Below, piece after piece: positions 18,264 to 26,690 of a DNA stretch of 64,000 bases. The notes beneath the pieces are model-generated. The model was not told where the DNA came from and made no database searches. It saw nothing but the letters and a program-made list of their open reading frames with translations. Origin of the DNA: Bordetella petrii (GTDB lineage: Bacteria; Pseudomonadota; Gammaproteobacteria; Burkholderiales; Burkholderiaceae_B); NCBI RefSeq assembly GCF_000067205.1, contig NC_010170.1, positions 1,302,001 to 1,366,000 on the forward strand, given 5' to 3'. The first letter of the stretch is position 1; every line of letters starts with the position of its first letter. A program made the position numbers and the translations under genes.

Positions 18264-19844
18264 TCAGGCGTACGCGCCGTCGATCAAACGATGCAAATGC
18301 AATGGATTGCTTTCTTTAAGCGCCTCGGGACGCAGTGCGTCAGGCAAGTCCTGGTAGCAAACGGGACGCAGGAAACGCTCAATCGCCGTGGCGCCCACGG
18401 AAGTGAACATCGCATTGGAGGTCGAGGGGAAGGGGCCGCCGTGAACCATGGCATGGGAGACTTCGACTCCCGTGGGAAAACCGTTGGCCAGAATCCGGCC
18501 GGCCTTGCGCTCGAGCGTAGGAATCAGGCGCGCGGCCAATGCGTAATCCGCTTCGTCGATCTGCAGCGTGGCAGTCAATTGACCTTCCAGGTGCTCGGCC
18601 ACGGCCAGCAATTCTTCGACATCCTGTGCGTGTACGACGACCGATGCCGGGCCGAACATCTCCACTTCGAGTTGTGCACTGTTCAGCAAGCGATGGGCAT
18701 CAGTCACGTACAGTGCGGGCTGCGCGGCATTCGGCGAGCCATCCGGCGCCTGACCTTGAGCGACTTTGTGCACGCCTTCGACGGCCTCGGTTGCGGCCAG
18801 CCCTGCCAAGTAGGCCTCGTGGATTCCAGGGGTGAGCATGGTCTGCGCGCTCTTTTGCGCCAGAGCGGCGCTTGCGGCATCGATGAAGGACTGCAGATCC
18901 GGCCCGTCGATGGCCAATACCAGCCCAGGATTGGTGCAGAATTGACCAGCGCCGAGGGTGAGTGACTCGACAAAGGCTTTACCCAGCGCCTGGCCGCGGT
19001 TGGCCAGCGCGGCAGGAAACAGGAAAACCGGGTTGATGCTACTCATTTCAGCGTAGACAGGGATGGGTTCGGGACGGGCATTGGCGGTCTTGACCAGCGC
19101 CAGGCCCCCTTGGCGCGAGCCGGTAAATCCCACCGCCTTGATTGCCGGGTGAGCGACCAGCGCTTCGCCTATCTTGCGGCCGGCGCCGATCAACAGCGAG
19201 AACACGCCCTCGGGCAGGCCGTGCGTCTGGACCGCTTTCTGAATGGCGCGTCCCACCAGCTCGGACGTTCCCAGGTGCGCGCCGTGGGCCTTGACGATGA
19301 CCGGAGCACCGGCCGCCAGCGCCGATGCCGTATCGCCGCCGGCGACCGAGAACGCCAGTGGGAAATTGCTGGCGCCGAAGACGGCGACCGGGCCCAGCGG
19401 AACTTTCGCCAGGCGCAGGTCAGGACGCGGCAGCGGCTCGCGTCCCGGCTGGGCCGGGTCGATCGTGGCGGCCAGGAAGTGGCCGTCTCGAACTACCTTG
19501 GCAAACAGATGCAACTGCCCGACCGTGCGGCCGCGTTCGCCCTGCAGCCGCGCAATGGGCAGGCCAGTTTCGCCGTGCGCGCGTTCGATCAACTCATCGC
19601 CCAGATTCAGGATATTCTGAGCAATCGTCTCGAGGAAAGCCGCGCGCTCGGCCAAGGGCCGGCTGCGGTATACATCGAACGCCTGCGAGGCCAAAGTGGC
19701 CGCTTGTTCGACCTCAGCGCGGCCTCCTTGTCCGAAGACAGGGTGATCGATCTCGGCATTGGATGTGGGATTGAAGGCGCGTTGGCTGCCTTCCTGCCCG
19801 AGGACCGAGGAGGCGCCGATGAGCATTTTTCCGGAGAGAGTCAT
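18264..19844 (-). CDS. Alpha-ketoglutarate semialdehyde (2,5-dioxovalerate) dehydrogenase
   Basis: 526 residues, the usual length of the KGSADH subfamily of NAD(P)-dependent aldehyde dehydrogenases. The catalytic Cys303 lies in GQFCTNPG and the general base Glu266 in YAEMSSINP; GFTGSRQGG forms the cofactor loop. It would convert 2-oxoglutarate semialdehyde to 2-oxoglutarate, the last step of 4-hydroxyproline (and pentose/glucarate) breakdown. The ATG at 19844 overlaps the symporter stop as ATGA. The substrate assignment draws on both subfamily length and the epimerase, oxidase and deaminase genes of the same cluster. Confidence 0.88.
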   Translation of the reverse strand: MTLSGKMLIGASSVLGQEGSQRAFNPTSNAEIDHPVFGQGGRAEVEQAATLASQAFDVYRSRPLAERAAFLETIAQNILNLGDELIERAHGETGLPIARLQGERGRTVGQLHLFAKVVRDGHFLAATIDPAQPGREPLPRPDLRLAKVPLGPVAVFGASNFPLAFSVAGGDTASALAAGAPVIVKAHGAHLGTSELVGRAIQKAVQTHGLPEGVFSLLIGAGRKIGEALVAHPAIKAVGFTGSRQGGLALVKTANARPEPIPVYAEMSSINPVFLFPAALANRGQALGKAFVESLTLGAGQFCTNPGLVLAIDGPDLQSFIDAASAALAQKSAQTMLTPGIHEAYLAGLAATEAVEGVHKVAQGQAPDGSPNAAQPALYVTDAHRLLNSAQLEVEMFGPASVVVHAQDVEELLAVAEHLEGQLTATLQIDEADYALAARLIPTLERKAGRILANGFPTGVEVSHAMVHGGPFPSTSNAMFTSVGATAIERFLRPVCYQDLPDALRPEALKESNPLHLHRLIDGAYA

Positions 19845-21367
19845 AGTGATTTCCTTTGTGCCACGGGGTGGGGTGCGGTCGAGCGCGTGCCATGCAAGGC
19901 GGTACTCCGTATGTTCAAACTGCTGCTCGGAGTGGTTTGAGCGCCTGCCAGGCCTGCCTTGGGCCAGCAAAGCGTGTTGCCGATGCCCAATGGCGACGGG
20001 TCGAAGGAGGGGTCCTGACCGGTTCTGCGTTGCGCTTCGTAGTCTCTTAGCGCGGCCAGGGCGGGTCTGGTGAGTAAAACCAGACTGATCATATTTACCC
20101 AGGCCAGACTGGCGTATCCAATGTCGCCAAAGGCCCAAATCAGGTCTGTGTGTTCGATCGCGCCAAATAGCGTTGTGCCGCAAAGCAGTACCTTGAGCAC
20201 GAAAGCGGCGGAGCGCCGATGGCCCCCAAGCAAATAGGCCAGATTTGTCTCTGCAATGTAGTAGAACGAGACCAGCGTGGTAAAAGCGAAAAGCCCGATC
20301 GATACTGCCACGAAGGGAGCGCCCATTCCGGCGAAGACCGAGTCCACAGCCGCTTGCGCATACGCTGGACCAGCGGTTACACCGACCAGGTTTTCGGCCA
20401 GAAAGCCCCCGTCAGGTGCTGCAACGTTGTAGGAGCCTGTAATCACCACCATGATGCCCGTGGCAAGGCACACGAGGATGGTCAGGTAGATCGAAAAGCA
20501 CTGTACCAACCCTTGCTTGACCGGGTGGGTGACATCGGCGGCCGCCGCACCATAGGTGCCTTCGCCCACGCCTGCGACCGTGGCAAACAGCGCGCGGCGC
20601 ACGCCCCACGACACAGCCGATCCGACAATGGCACCATAGATCGCGTGGGTGCCAAAGGCGCTGGCAAATACCAATTTGGCGGCCGGCACGATCTGGTCGA
20701 AATGAAAAAAAACGACGGCCAGCATCGCCAGCAGATAGCCGATCGCCATGAACGGGACCACATACTCGACGAACCGGATCAGTTTGGCGCGGCGGCCGAA
20801 GATGATGAACGCCAACAGCGCCACGGCTGCCAGACCGGTGGTCCATGGCGACAGGCCGAACGAAGCCTGCAGGCTCAGGGTGATGTTGTTCGATTGCACA
20901 CCGGGGGCAAAGACGGCATACATGGCTATCGCCACGAATGCGGCCAGGCACGCCAGCCACCGCAGGCCAAGTCCCCGTTCGATGTAGTACGGGATGCCGC
21001 CGGCGTAGACGCCGTCCACACGCGACTTGTAGATCTGTGCCAGCGTAGATTCGAGAAACGCCGCGGCCGCACCAAGCAGAGCCATGACCGCCATCCAAAA
21101 TAGCGAGCCCGGGCCGCCCGCGGAGATGGCCGTTGCGACACCCGCTATGCTGCCCACACCCACGCGGCTGGAAAGTGTGAGGGCCAGTGCCTGGAATGAG
21201 GACAGGCCGTCGTCGCCGCTCTTGCGATGTAGCGTTAAACGCAGCATGTCGCCGAGCAAACGCAGTTGCACAAAACGGGTCTTGATGCTTAGGTAAAGCC
21301 CGAAGCCAAGCACGAAGGCCACCAGCGGGGTCCAGAGATAGTCATTGATGCGCGTGAGTATTTCCAT
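19841..21367 (-). CDS. Alanine/glycine:cation symporter family (AGCS) transporter
   Basis: 508 residues, inner-membrane, with about ten hydrophobic helices. Family features include the N-terminal NDYLWTPLVAFVLGFGLYLS and GVGSIAGVATAISAGGPGSLFWM, then SAVSWGVRRALFATVAGVGEG. AGCS proteins use Na+ or H+ to import small neutral amino acids, so proline, hydroxyproline or alanine is a fair guess here. The last 55 residues are a low-complexity tail not expected in the family and may reflect a shifted stop. Its stop overlaps the dehydrogenase start. Confidence 0.88.
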   Translation of the reverse strand: MEILTRINDYLWTPLVAFVLGFGLYLSIKTRFVQLRLLGDMLRLTLHRKSGDDGLSSFQALALTLSSRVGVGSIAGVATAISAGGPGSLFWMAVMALLGAAAAFLESTLAQIYKSRVDGVYAGGIPYYIERGLGLRWLACLAAFVAIAMYAVFAPGVQSNNITLSLQASFGLSPWTTGLAAVALLAFIIFGRRAKLIRFVEYVVPFMAIGYLLAMLAVVFFHFDQIVPAAKLVFASAFGTHAIYGAIVGSAVSWGVRRALFATVAGVGEGTYGAAAADVTHPVKQGLVQCFSIYLTILVCLATGIMVVITGSYNVAAPDGGFLAENLVGVTAGPAYAQAAVDSVFAGMGAPFVAVSIGLFAFTTLVSFYYIAETNLAYLLGGHRRSAAFVLKVLLCGTTLFGAIEHTDLIWAFGDIGYASLAWVNMISLVLLTRPALAALRDYEAQRRTGQDPSFDPSPLGIGNTLCWPKAGLAGAQTTPSSSLNIRSTALHGTRSTAPHPVAQRKSL

Positions 21368-21478
21368 CGAGTGTCTCGTCTTCCCTGCTCGGCTTGGCGG
21401 CGCCGTCGTGGCGCCGCCAAGCGGGGCGAGGGTTATTGTTCAAGTCGGTTCTGCAGCTCGCGAGAAAAAGGGTTCGTG

Positions 21479-22720
21479 CTAAAAGCGGCTGATCGAATAG
21501 GGCGCCAGATCGATGGACGGCTGACCATCGTCGAGCAGTTCGCCAATCAAGTGCGCCGTGGTTGCCGACTGGGTCAAGCCCAGATGGCCGTGGCCAAATG
21601 CGTAGAGAATGCGTTTGCTGTGCCGCGACGGCCCGATCACGGGAAGCGAGTCTGCGGTCGTGGGCCGGTTTCCCATCCATTGCTGAGCATTCGCTTCGTT
21701 CAAACCTGGCAGATATCGATGGGCGAGCTTGAGCAAGGCCGCGCTGCGTTTGTAGTTCGCCGGCGCCTGCAAGCCTGCGAACTCGGCCGCCCCGCCGATG
21801 CGCAGGCCAATGGCCAGGGGTGTGGCCACGAACATGCGCTCGGCAAAAATGACTTCGCGACGCAGATGTTGGGCGCTGGCGGGCAGTGTGGTGTTGTAGC
21901 CACGCTCACTCTCGAGTAAGGCGCGTTCGCCAATGCTCTCGGCCAAGCGTGCCGACCATGCGCCCGTTGCCACGACGACGCGATCACCCAGAATGCGTTG
22001 GCCTCCTGATAGCATCACGCCAGCTCTATCGCCGAGAGCCTCCACGTCCAGCTTCACCGCTTCCCCCGTCACGAGCTTGACCTGGCGCGCAATCAACTGT
22101 TCGCGCAGGACGTCGACGATCCGCTTGGGATCGTCGATGTGTGCCCAATCCTCAAGCATGACGGCATGCTTGAATACTGGCGCGAGACCGGGTTCGAGTG
22201 CGCGTAGCTCGGCTTGGTCCACCACACGCCAGCGCACACCGCGTTCGCGCTTGAATTGCCAGGACGCCTGGTCGGCCTCGAACGCCGCGCTGGTTTCATA
22301 GACGGTCAATGCCCCGAGCTTGTGCAGATCGCCAGACAGGCCGATCTCGGCAAGCATTGCCTCGAAATCTGCCAGCGAGCGCCGATTCAGCGCAGCCAGC
22401 GCATCGCCGATACGCGCATAGTGTTGCGGCTGCGACACCTTGCGTAGCGCCAGATACCAGGGCAGAAGGCGAGGCGCGTGGGCGGGGCGTACCGCCAGAG
22501 GACCCAGCGGATCAAGCAGCCAGCGCAGGGGTTTTAATCCCATCCCCGCCAGGCTCAGCGGGACACATTCGCTGACGGCGATGCCGCCCGCGTTGCCGTG
22601 AGAGGCGCGGTCGCCTTCGAAATCCCGGTCAACGACCGTGACGTCCCAGCCGCGGCGCCGAGCCGCCAGCGCGCAACTCAAGCCGACGATACCGGCGCCG
22701 ACAATGATGACATGGGGCAT
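21479..22720 (-). CDS. FAD-dependent D-amino acid dehydrogenase/oxidase (likely cis-4-hydroxy-D-proline dehydrogenase)
   Basis: 413 residues of the DadA/DAO superfamily. The dinucleotide motif VIIVGAGIVGLSCA is at the N terminus, followed by an acidic residue at the end of the second strand (TVVDRD). SHGNAGGIA is the usual DadA second motif. Placed between a hydroxyproline-type epimerase and an oxoglutarate-semialdehyde dehydrogenase, it most plausibly oxidises cis-4-hydroxy-D-proline to 1-pyrroline-4-hydroxy-2-carboxylate. A general D-amino acid dehydrogenase is the alternative. ATG 22720 was chosen over one seven codons earlier because the motif starts three residues in. Confidence 0.82.
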   Translation of the reverse strand: MPHVIIVGAGIVGLSCALAARRRGWDVTVVDRDFEGDRASHGNAGGIAVSECVPLSLAGMGLKPLRWLLDPLGPLAVRPAHAPRLLPWYLALRKVSQPQHYARIGDALAALNRRSLADFEAMLAEIGLSGDLHKLGALTVYETSAAFEADQASWQFKRERGVRWRVVDQAELRALEPGLAPVFKHAVMLEDWAHIDDPKRIVDVLREQLIARQVKLVTGEAVKLDVEALGDRAGVMLSGGQRILGDRVVVATGAWSARLAESIGERALLESERGYNTTLPASAQHLRREVIFAERMFVATPLAIGLRIGGAAEFAGLQAPANYKRSAALLKLAHRYLPGLNEANAQQWMGNRPTTADSLPVIGPSRHSKRILYAFGHGHLGLTQSATTAHLIGELLDDGQPSIDLAPYSISRF

Positions 22721-22757
22721 GATTGAATACTCTCCGTACAACTGTGATGGGAGTGCG

Positions 22758-23792
22758 CTACTGCCCTGCGGGCAAAAGAGACATCACTTCCGAGTAAAGC
22801 TTGCGAGGAATCGCCACGCCATCGCGCTGACTGCGGGCACGGGCTTCGAAACGGCGTTGCGAAGGCAGGCGTGCGCCTTGGTCCGTGATCGTTGAGAACA
22901 GCCGTTCGGCACGCGCGTCGTCGGCGGCGCTGTCGCCCAGTCCTAGATGAGCAGGGTCCAATGCGATGATCAATTCCCCATGGCAGGGCGTGCCCCCGAC
23001 GCCCGCGTCCAACGCGAGCGAATCCAGGCTGGTCAGATCTCCAATCAAAGGGCCTGCCATGAGTTCGATCATGGTCGATAGCGCCGACCCTTTATGCCCG
23101 CCAAAAGTCAGCATCGCCCCGCCGTTGACCACTGCGCTGGCATCCGTGGTTGCATTCCCGGCGCTGTCCACGCCCCAGCCCAACGGAATCGGTTTGTCCG
23201 CGCGGCGATGCAGCTCCAAGTCCCCACGCGCGGCCGCGCTCGTCGCAAAGTCAAAAACGTACGGGTTCTTGCCCTTGCGCGGCCAGCCGAAGGCCAGCGG
23301 GTTGGTCCCCAGCGCCGGACGAGTGCCACCGGCGGGCGCTACCCAGGCGTGGCTGGGTGTCAACGCCAAGGCAGCCAGTCCTTGTTCGGCCAAGGATTCC
23401 ACTTCCGGCCAGAGCGCCGAGAAGTGATAGCAGTTGTTGATCGCCAGGGCGGCAATACCGACCTCGCGCGCCTTTTTGACCAGTACTTCGCTGCCGAGCT
23501 CGAAGGCAAGTTGCGAGAACGCAAACTGCGCATCTACCTTGACGATGGCCGGACCGTGGTCGTTGATCAGAGGCAAGGCGGTGCCGGACACCTTGCCTTG
23601 GCGCAGCGTGTGCGTGGTGACTAGTAGACGATACAGGCCGTGCGACTGGCAGTCGTCACGCTGTCCGGCGGTGATGACGCGGGCAATTGCCTTGGCGTGC
23701 GGCTCGGCCATGCCCGCGTGCAACAGCACGCGGGTAGCCAGATCGAGAACCTCATCGATGGGCAGAATGAGGGATTTTTCGGTGTTCGACAT
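22758..23792 (-). CDS. Ldh/malate dehydrogenase-2 family reductase (probable 1-pyrroline-2-carboxylate reductase)
   Basis: 344 residues of the Ldh2/DpkA NAD(P)-dependent oxidoreductase family, a fold distinct from Rossmann dehydrogenases. Family blocks are seen at the N terminus (SHGLYRLL), middle (TRPALGTNPLAFGWPR with FDFATSAAARG) and in GGHKGSALSTMIEL. Members include 1-piperideine/1-pyrroline-2-carboxylate reductases, which act in D-proline and trans-3-hydroxyproline use. It lies 18 bp from the epimerase gene, so a cyclic imine substrate is likely. Malate or ureidoglycolate dehydrogenase activity cannot be excluded. Confidence 0.8.
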   Translation of the reverse strand: MSNTEKSLILPIDEVLDLATRVLLHAGMAEPHAKAIARVITAGQRDDCQSHGLYRLLVTTHTLRQGKVSGTALPLINDHGPAIVKVDAQFAFSQLAFELGSEVLVKKAREVGIAALAINNCYHFSALWPEVESLAEQGLAALALTPSHAWVAPAGGTRPALGTNPLAFGWPRKGKNPYVFDFATSAAARGDLELHRRADKPIPLGWGVDSAGNATTDASAVVNGGAMLTFGGHKGSALSTMIELMAGPLIGDLTSLDSLALDAGVGGTPCHGELIIALDPAHLGLGDSAADDARAERLFSTITDQGARLPSQRRFEARARSQRDGVAIPRKLYSEVMSLLPAGQ

Positions 23793-23809
23793 CGGTGATA
23801 CTCGCTTGC

Positions 23810-24808
23810 TTACTTGAGCAGGAAGCCCTTGTACAAAGGATCCCGCTCATTCACGAAAATGGTGTTCAGGCCCGTGACGCGTGCCCAACCTTCGACGGTT
23901 GGGCGGATGGCATCGAAGTCGCCCACCTTCACCGCTTCGCTGGGCACGCCAACGAATGTGGTGCCTATGATGCTTTCATGCACAAATTTCTCGCCGATGG
24001 CCAGTTGGCCCTTGGCGGCAAGCTGCGCCATGCGCGCTGAGGTGCCCGTGCCGCAGGGCGAGCGGTCGATGGCCTTGTCGCCATAGAACACAGCGTTGCG
24101 CGCTGAGATACCCGCCTTCTTGGGCTTGCCCGTCCACATGACGTGCGACAGACCGTGGATGGCGGGCGTCTCAGGATGCACGAACGGGTATTTCTCGTTG
24201 GCCTTGGCGCGCAGGACCGGGCTCAGCCGCTGGATGTCCGAAGGCGTCAGGCTATCGAGATCGGCATAGTTCGGCTGGCTTTCGACGATGGCGTAGAAGT
24301 TGCCGCCATAGGCTACGTCGAACCGGATCTCGCCCAGGCCCGGCACCTCAACCGACAGATCACGCGAGTGCAGGAACGAGGGCACGATGGTCAAACGGAC
24401 CGACTCGACGTGCGGGCCGTCCATCTTGTAATGCGCCAGCACCAGTCCGGCGGGGGTGTCCAGGCGAAGCACGCCGGGTTCGCGCGGCGTAACCAGTCCG
24501 TGCTCGATCAGGAACGTGACCGTGCCAATCGTGCCGTGGCCGCACATGGCCAGGCAACCGCTGACCTCGATGAACAGGATAGCGACATCGCAGTCAGGCC
24601 GCGTGGGCGGATAGATGATCGTGCCCGACATGACCTCGTGGCCGCGCGGCTCAAACATCAGGGCGGTGCGCACCCAGTCGAAGTCGCGTTCGAAATGCGC
24701 ACGGCGCTCGATCATGTTGCTGCCCTGCAGGGCGGGCGCGCCGCCCGTGACCAGGCGCACTGGGTTGCCGCAGGTGTGTCCGTCGATGCAGAAGAAGGTG
24801 TGGTTCAT
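23810..24808 (-). CDS. Proline racemase family, 4-hydroxyproline 2-epimerase type
   Basis: 332 residues. Both catalytic cysteines of the family are present: Cys89 in MCGHGTIG and Cys252 in SPCGTGTSARMA. Having both argues for a racemase/epimerase and against trans-3-hydroxyproline dehydratases, in which one Cys is replaced. It would interconvert trans-4-hydroxy-L-proline and cis-4-hydroxy-D-proline in the cytoplasm. The companion oxidase, deaminase and semialdehyde dehydrogenase of the cluster fit this reaction. Proline racemase itself is the alternative. Confidence 0.88.
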   Translation of the reverse strand: MNHTFFCIDGHTCGNPVRLVTGGAPALQGSNMIERRAHFERDFDWVRTALMFEPRGHEVMSGTIIYPPTRPDCDVAILFIEVSGCLAMCGHGTIGTVTFLIEHGLVTPREPGVLRLDTPAGLVLAHYKMDGPHVESVRLTIVPSFLHSRDLSVEVPGLGEIRFDVAYGGNFYAIVESQPNYADLDSLTPSDIQRLSPVLRAKANEKYPFVHPETPAIHGLSHVMWTGKPKKAGISARNAVFYGDKAIDRSPCGTGTSARMAQLAAKGQLAIGEKFVHESIIGTTFVGVPSEAVKVGDFDAIRPTVEGWARVTGLNTIFVNERDPLYKGFLLK

Positions 24809-24857
24809 GGTGTGATGTCAGCCAGAAAATGGAGGGGATACAAAGAGCAAGGCGCGC

Positions 24858-26114
24858 TTACTGTTGTGCTTCGGATGCGTTCGCGGGCGCTGCAGCGGGA
24901 GACTTGGCCCACTGGCCGTCCTTCATGATCCCGACGATCTTCTCGCCCTGGTTGTGCACGAGGACCGCGATGTCTTGCAAGGGATCGCCATCAACAATCA
25001 GGATGTCCGCCAATGCGCCTTCGGCAATCACGCCCAGTTCGCCTGCTCGGTCGAGGATCTCCGCGCCAATCACGGTCGCTTGCCGCAGTACCTCGGCATT
25101 TCCCAGCACCGCCGCCCGGATGGTCAGCTCTTCGGTCTGGTACTGCTGCATGTCACCAAGCAGGTCCGAACCGATGCCCATCTTCACCCCGTGACGGGCA
25201 AGGATCTCCAAGGCCTTCAAGCCTTGCAGGCGGACGTTCTCGTTCTTGGCCAGGGTTTCAGCCGAAAGCCCTTGCTGCTCGCCTACCCGCTTCATGGCGT
25301 CGTAAGTCACCAGCGTCGGCACCGCATACGTGCCGTGTTCGGCCATCGTGGCGGCAGCCTCATCGTCGACGAGGTTGCCGTGCTCGATGGTCTTGACTCC
25401 CAGGGCCGCGGCGCGCATGATGGCCGCGGGCGTATAGGCATGTGCCATCACGTAGGTCTGATGCGACTGTGCCTCTTCGACCACGGCTTTGATCTCGTCC
25501 ACGGAGAACTGCAGGTTGCCGATCGGGTCGGTGGGCGAGGCGACTCCCCCTGAAGCCATGATCTTGATCTGGTTGGCGCCGGCGCGCATTTCTTCGCGCA
25601 CTGCCTTGCGAATGGCGTCTACACCGTCGACCACGCGGCCGATAGCGCCTGCATTGCGGTTACAGCCACATGGGTCAGGATCGGAGAAATCGAAGCGGTC
25701 GCGGAAATCCGCATGGCCTCCTGTCTGCGACAGGGCCTTGCCGCTGATGAAAAGGCGTGGCCCCTCGATCGTGCCGTCTTCGATGGCGCGGGTCAGGGCG
25801 TAGTCTGCGCCACCGGCGTCGCGTACCGCGGTGAAGCCGCGGGCAAGCATGCCTTGCAGGATCGGGACCGCGCGCAAGATGGCCAGCGTGTTCGGCAGGC
25901 GCCCATTGGCGCCCAGATTGGCGACCGAGGCGATGACGTGCACGTGGCAGTCGATCAGGCCCGGCATGACGGTCTTGCCGCCCACGTCGATGACATCGGC
26001 GCCAGGTACGTCGATCTGCCCCGCCACGACTTTGGTGATGCGGTTGCCTTCTATGATGACACTGTGGCGGTCATCGGCGCCGTCCAGCAGTTTCGCATTC
26101 TTGAGTACGATCAC
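24858..26114 (-). CDS. Metal-dependent amidohydrolase (imidazolonepropionase/imidodipeptidase-like)
   Basis: 418 residues in the amidohydrolase superfamily. The HxH metal motif is in LIDCHVHV, a Lys in QIKIMASGG could be carboxylated, further His residues lie in MAHAYTP and IEHGNL, and the Asp in GIGSDL. This layout resembles Xaa-Pro/Xaa-Arg dipeptidases of the Sgx9260 type. In a hydroxyproline cluster, cleavage of Xaa-(hydroxy)proline dipeptides is attractive but unproven. The start is GTG 26114, six nt after AAGGAG; an upstream TTG in the same frame lies on top of the ribosome site. Confidence 0.82.
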   Translation of the reverse strand: MIVLKNAKLLDGADDRHSVIIEGNRITKVVAGQIDVPGADVIDVGGKTVMPGLIDCHVHVIASVANLGANGRLPNTLAILRAVPILQGMLARGFTAVRDAGGADYALTRAIEDGTIEGPRLFISGKALSQTGGHADFRDRFDFSDPDPCGCNRNAGAIGRVVDGVDAIRKAVREEMRAGANQIKIMASGGVASPTDPIGNLQFSVDEIKAVVEEAQSHQTYVMAHAYTPAAIMRAAALGVKTIEHGNLVDDEAAATMAEHGTYAVPTLVTYDAMKRVGEQQGLSAETLAKNENVRLQGLKALEILARHGVKMGIGSDLLGDMQQYQTEELTIRAAVLGNAEVLRQATVIGAEILDRAGELGVIAEGALADILIVDGDPLQDIAVLVHNQGEKIVGIMKDGQWAKSPAAAPANASEAQQ

Positions 26115-26125
26115 TTTTCTCTCCT

Positions 26126-26665
26126 TCAAACCGTATCGAGGTCATCGAGGTTGGCAGGCACCTTGAAACCCGCGGCGTGCGCCTGTAGCCGGGGGGCCAG
26201 CAGTTGGGCAACGACGCATCCGGCCGAACGATCCACCCGGTCATAGTGTCCTGCTTCGTCCAACAGGTTCAGGGATCCGACCACCTCGCCACCGATGCGC
26301 ACCGAGATGTTCATGACGCTTGCCAGCCCATGAGCCAGGAGCGTGGCATGATCGGAGAAGACCGATCGCAAGTCATCGGCACTGGAGCCCAGGTAACCCT
26401 CCCCTTGTACCAGCACCTGCTCCACCCAGCGCGACTGCGTGACGCGCTTGATGCCACCGACTGCATTGATGTCAGGACGGCTGCTGTAGACGCGCTGCAT
26501 CAAGCCAACACGCTTGTCGTAGGCCAGGATCGTGAACAGGCGGTGGCCGTAGCACTGACCCAGCGCTACGTCGGCTCTGTGCCAGGCGGCCGCATCCGGC
26601 ACGTCCAGGGCGAGTTGCCGCGCTACGGGCAGAATCAAAGAAAGCTCAGTCGTCTTCCCTGTCAT
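26126..26665 (-). CDS. Stand-alone GAF-domain protein
   Basis: 179 residues; most of the protein looks like one GAF domain (LFTILAYD..., VFSDHATLLAHGLASVMNISVRI, VVGSLNLLDEAG). No DNA-binding or enzymatic domain is attached. It ends 11 bp before the amidohydrolase start and is therefore co-transcribed with it. It resembles the GAF protein at 9222-9821 in length, domain limits and in the FSDHA-x-GL-N-V signature. It may be a metabolite-binding helper; free methionine sulfoxide reductase-like chemistry is not supported. Confidence 0.65.
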   Translation of the reverse strand: MTGKTTELSLILPVARQLALDVPDAAAWHRADVALGQCYGHRLFTILAYDKRVGLMQRVYSSRPDINAVGGIKRVTQSRWVEQVLVQGEGYLGSSADDLRSVFSDHATLLAHGLASVMNISVRIGGEVVGSLNLLDEAGHYDRVDRSAGCVVAQLLAPRLQAHAAGFKVPANLDDLDTV

Positions 26666-26690
26666 GGGGTCGCTCCTGCAAGTCTGGTTT

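Noticed and set aside
23810..24808. trans-3-hydroxy-L-proline dehydratase
   Set aside because: Both catalytic Cys residues (89 and 252) are present, which indicates a racemase/epimerase.
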